Below are positions 60,562 through 64,000 of a stretch of DNA of 64,000 nucleotides, piece after piece. The translations under genes were made by a program, and so were the position numbers. Origin of the DNA: Morella rubra (taxonomy: Eukaryota > Streptophyta > Magnoliopsida > Fagales > Myricaceae); assembly GCA_003952965.2 (NCBI GenBank), contig CM025849.1, positions 16,026,493-16,090,492 of the forward strand. Reading direction: 5' to 3'. The notes beneath the pieces were generated by a model. The model made no database searches and was not told where the DNA came from. It worked only from the letters and a program-made list of their open reading frames with translations. Position 1 is the first letter of the stretch; every line of letters begins with the position of its first letter.

Positions 60562-60848
60562 AGTGAGAATTATTGTTTGTCTAAAATAAATTATTTTGCA
60601 CAAATACTTAATCTGAAATATATTTGTTATTTTTTGTCTTCACTATGCAGATATGAAAGTGAGAATTATTGTTTGTCTGAAATAAATTATTTTGCACAAA
60701 TACTTGATCTGAAATATATATTTATTTTTTATCTTCACTATGCAGATATGAAAGTGAGAATTTATTGTTTGTCTGAAATAAATTATTTTGTACAAATACT
60801 TGATCTGAAATATATTTTTATTTTGTCTTCACTATGCAGATATGAAAG
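60562..60848 (+). repeat. Three tandem copies of a 95-97-base unit with splice acceptor and start codon
   Basis: Units start at 60562, 60659 and 60754, each with gtgagaatt..tgtttgtct. Each ends with tcttcactatgcagatATGA, that is a splice-acceptor-like CAG followed by ATG. The last ATG (60842) opens the long MULE frame. The ATG of the first two copies reads into a stop after about 11 codons. Confidence 0.9.
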
Positions 60849-63800
60849 TGAGAATCTTAGTCCATCATGGTGGGACTCTCAAGGGTTTACTATTGTCGTA
60901 CAGTGGTGGTGAAACATATGATGCAGGGAGAGTTGATACAGATTTTCTAACTCTCATCGACATTTGGGATATTATGCATTTACTGGGGTACACTAAAGAG
61001 CACCAGTATTGGTACCTGCTTGACAACGAGAGCATACACACTGACTTGAAGCATGTTAGCAATGATGAAGAAATCATTGCTATCATAAATAAGGTAGAAT
61101 CTGAAGCAACCAAGGTCATCCACATTTATGTAGAGCATTGGGTTGACAAAGCTATTTTAGTTGACATTCCTTCACCTCCACCCGCCCTGACTCAATTTAC
61201 TAAAAATGAAGAAGATGATGTGGGAGCTGAAAATGAAGAAGATTTAGAGGCTGCTATGGAGGCAGATGTTGAGGCTGGTATGGAGGCAGATTTAGAAGTA
61301 GAAGTCGAAGTAGAAGCTGGAGAGGGTGGAGCTAATGGAGATGAAAATATTGAGAAGCAACCTGCTGAGGAGGCAGAAGTTGGAGCAGCTCCTGAGCCAT
61401 GTGTCCTATCTGATTTCCTTAAAACAGACGAGGAGGATGAAGACATGTTTTGTACTCCTGATAACAATGTGGCAAATGATGATTTTGATAAACAGAATTG
61501 GTTTGGGGGGAGGAAACCGATGCTGTAGATGGGGGTAGTGATATTGGATCTGATGCAAGTGACAGATATATTGGAAAGCATGTCAGAGGGTGATGAAAAA
61601 GGAGAAGGACGGGGGAGGCGTAGATACCCTGAGTTTCATGATAGCAATGATGTGAGGACCCATATTCAATTGCAAGTGGGGCTGAAGTTTAGAGATCCCA
61701 AGCAATTCAAAAAAGCACTTAAGACATATTCGATTCAAAAGGGGTTTGAGTACAAGTTTGTGAAGAATGATAAGGTTAGGGTGCGAGCTGAGTGCAAGAG
61801 GCGGTGTGGATGGAGGATTTATGCTTCCTTCATGAACAGGAAGGAAGCATTTCAAATCAAGACATTCGACTCGAGGCATCAATGTGGGAATCATTATTAC
61901 AATAAGAGCGTAAATGTTGATTGGGTTGCGCACCACTATCTGAATGACATAAGGGATAATCCAAACTGGTTATTGACTTCAATGGTTGATCGTATTCGTA
62001 GAGATTTTAATATTAAAGTCAAACAACAAACTTGGTACCATGCAAGAAAGAAGGCATTGACCATTATAAATGGGAAGCATGCTGAACATTATCAGCATAG
62101 TGTGGCTTATGCTGAGGCGGTAATGAAATGGAATCCTGATAGCACGGTGATGCTTGTGAGAGAGGGACCTCATTTCCAGAGGCTGTACGTTTGCATTGAT
62201 GCCTGCAAGAGGGGATTTATTGTCGGGTGCAGACCCATTATAGCAGTGGATGGATGTCATTTGAAGGCTGGTTTTGGAGGACAATTGCTCGCGGCTGTTG
62301 GAAAATATGCGAACGATGATATGTACCCAATAGCTTATGCCATTTGTGAAGCGGAATGCAAGGAGGCATGGATGTGGTTTCTGACACTTTTAAATACGAC
62401 ATTGGTTCGTATGATACATGTAGTTGAACTTTCATGTCTGACCGTCAAAAGGTAATCCATTAGTTAATTTCCAGACATTGTATAAATTATATTTTGTATA
62501 GTTTATATATAGTATAATTTCATTTATGCATTGTTTAGTACTTATATTCATCTAAGTTTCTTATATTTCTAAGTTACGTAGCCAAAAGTTGCACTTGCAC
62601 CAAAAAACAAAAGTACTACCATATTTATAGCAGAAAATGGAAGTACTATAGCAGGGCATGCCACTAATTTTTTAATCTAAACCCATGTTTTATTAATTCT
62701 TGTAGGTTTCCGAGTTTAAGGTTGACTTTGGTATAGAAAAGTACAAAACTGATATATCTGTCCATTTTTTACATATTCTAGTCAGTTTTTGGATCTAATG
62801 AATTCTGTGAAATTTTGTATCCACCATTTACCCCTGCTCTCCAATGCTTCTCTTATTTGTTTACATCTTCAATAGAATATATTGGACTTCATCTCCAATG
62901 TTTCACAGGACATGATATGTTGCTAGTATTTTCGCAATTGTATTTGTATTCAATACCCAGTAAATTGTATTAATAATGGTTGGCCTTTGTCAGTGTTAGT
63001 GATTTGACATGCTTTTCAATTAGAGATATCCCTTCAATGCCAAAAGTTAAATAAAAAATTCAATAATATAATTTGGAGATTTATGCCATGTATATGTGGG
63101 AGTAAGCATGTATTGTATGAAAAATTAATTTATGCATTGTATTGTACTTATATTAATTTCGGCATTGAATGATAAATTAATTTCTGCATTGTTGCTTTAT
63201 AGGGGCTGCTAGACACATTTGAGGAAATGATGTCAGGTGTCGAACACCACTATTGTGTACGACACTTGCATGCAAATTTCAAGAGCAAGGGGTACACTGG
63301 TAAGGCTTACAAGGATGTTTTGTGGGGGGCTGCAAGGGCAGCCAATGAAATCTAGTTTAACAATTATATGAATGATCTACTGAAAATGAACCCCACTGCA
63401 TATTAGTGTCTTGCTAAGATCGACCCGGCAATGTGGTCCCGTCACGCATTTAGGCATTTCTGCAAGAGCGACATGCTCTTGAACAATTTGGCGGAGTATT
63501 TTAACTCTTGGATCAAGGATTCGAGAGACAAGCCAATCCTTACTACGCTGGAGATGATTAGGAGGCAAATTATGACGCGCTTTCATAACAAGAGAGAAGG
63601 AGCTGTAAGGGCCACTCATAAGATTTGCCTAAAGATACAAAAGAAATTGGAAAGGAATAAAGATTTGGCGAGGGATCTCATATGTCGGTGGCAAGGTAGT
63701 GAGAAGTTTGAGGTTGACCACTACTATGATGTTAGAAGGATAGTAGATTTGAAGGAGCTGACCTGTACATGTGGCAGGTGGCAATTGAATGGGATTCCAT

Positions 63801-63967
63801 GTCCCCATTCAATTGCTGCCATCTATTTCCATAAGGGTAGACCAGAAGATTACGTCCATATATCCTACCACATGATACCTACAGGAAGGCGTATGACCCT
63901 CCTATCCATCCGATGCCGGGGCCAGAATGCTGGAAGGCCAGCAGAGAAATCACAATTCTTCCCCTAA
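60842..63967 (+). pseudogene. MULE (Mutator-like) transposase with PB1-like N-terminus and SWIM zinc finger, broken
   Basis: Order of parts: a PB1-like N-terminal domain (60842-61180; VRILVHHGG, HIYVEHWVD); a long acidic linker; the MuDR DNA-binding domain (about 61690-61900; FRDPKQFKKALKTYSIQKGF and CGWRIYASF); and the MULE core with its first catalytic aspartate in PIIAVDGCHLKAGFGGQLLA (about 62230). Next is SDRQK at 62437-62451, split by a GT-AG intron (62452-63202) from GLLDTFEEMM and HHYCVRHLHANF. Last comes the SWIM finger CTCGRWQLNGIPCPHS (about 63767-63815). Lesions are frame changes at about 61510-61595, a frameshift plus TGA near 62400-62430, and TAG at 63353-63355 and again near 63402. 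The element continues past the window. This is an old, non-functional copy. Confidence 0.85.
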
Positions 63968-64000
63968 TTTTTAGAAACCCATCTGGCAGACCACGAATGG

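Noticed and set aside
61192..61581. 129-codon minus-strand frame rich in Ser/Ala
   Set aside because: It is the antisense of the acidic linker of the MULE protein.
1..64000. tRNA, rRNA or other structured RNA genes
   Set aside because: I saw no convincing cloverleaf or rRNA-like segment by eye; a covariance-model search would be needed to be certain.

Overview
This is a gene-poor, transposon-rich piece of a plant nuclear genome. The genes have spliced GT-AG introns, and the recognisable families (germin-like protein, non-specific lipid-transfer protein, carboxypeptidase-Y-like serine carboxypeptidase) are plant types. The mobile elements (Ty1/copia, long-LTR Ty3-type solo LTRs, hAT, CACTA, MULE, MITEs) are those of an angiosperm, most likely a dicot. 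The species cannot be named from this sequence. There is one assembly gap of 1,000 N (5581-6580).

Layout. 1-4107: a giant near-palindrome with two head-to-head copies of a germin-like gene, both lacking an ATG and carrying the same internal stop. 4373-5142: a small GRF zinc-finger/coiled-coil/membrane gene with an in-frame stop. 6581-7930: transposon debris and a CACTA-type MITE. 7943-16562: a degenerate, 3'-truncated Ty1/copia element on the minus strand whose 226-bp LTR was split by a 4.7-kb hAT element (11653-16378, exact 8-bp target duplication). 17226-17425: a MITE. 18261-24135: a host segment split by two solo LTRs (18405-20737 and 20751-23959); its uninterrupted duplicate survives at 27357-27670. 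24213-25526: a copia-type solo LTR with an exact 5-bp duplication. 25971-26423: a lipid-transfer protein gene with a frameshift. 26979-35484: a probable DNA transposon carrying a degenerate plant-transposon ORF and itself split by a deleted copia element (28021-30993). 35918-37395: another solo LTR with an exact duplication. 37683-37845: an hAT-type MITE with an exact 8-bp duplication. 38648-47108: an 8.46-kb CACTA element with dense GATCGATC arrays and remnants of its transposase genes plus a second copy of the plant-transposon ORF. 47109-53500: intergenic sequence with old LTR pieces. 53556-56135: an apparently intact nine-exon serine carboxypeptidase gene, the best host gene here. 57049-58141 (minus): an RPA-like zinc-ribbon/OB-fold gene, tail-to-tail with it. 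60842-63967: a degenerate MULE transposase that runs to the window edge.

The host genes are unrelated to each other and form no operon or pathway. What makes the window informative is its readable insertion history: nested elements, several exact target-site duplications, a paralogous near-empty site, and a shared accessory ORF in two transposon families. Many of the disrupted reading frames carry CGA-to-TGA or CAG-to-TAG type stops, as expected for long-methylated repeats.
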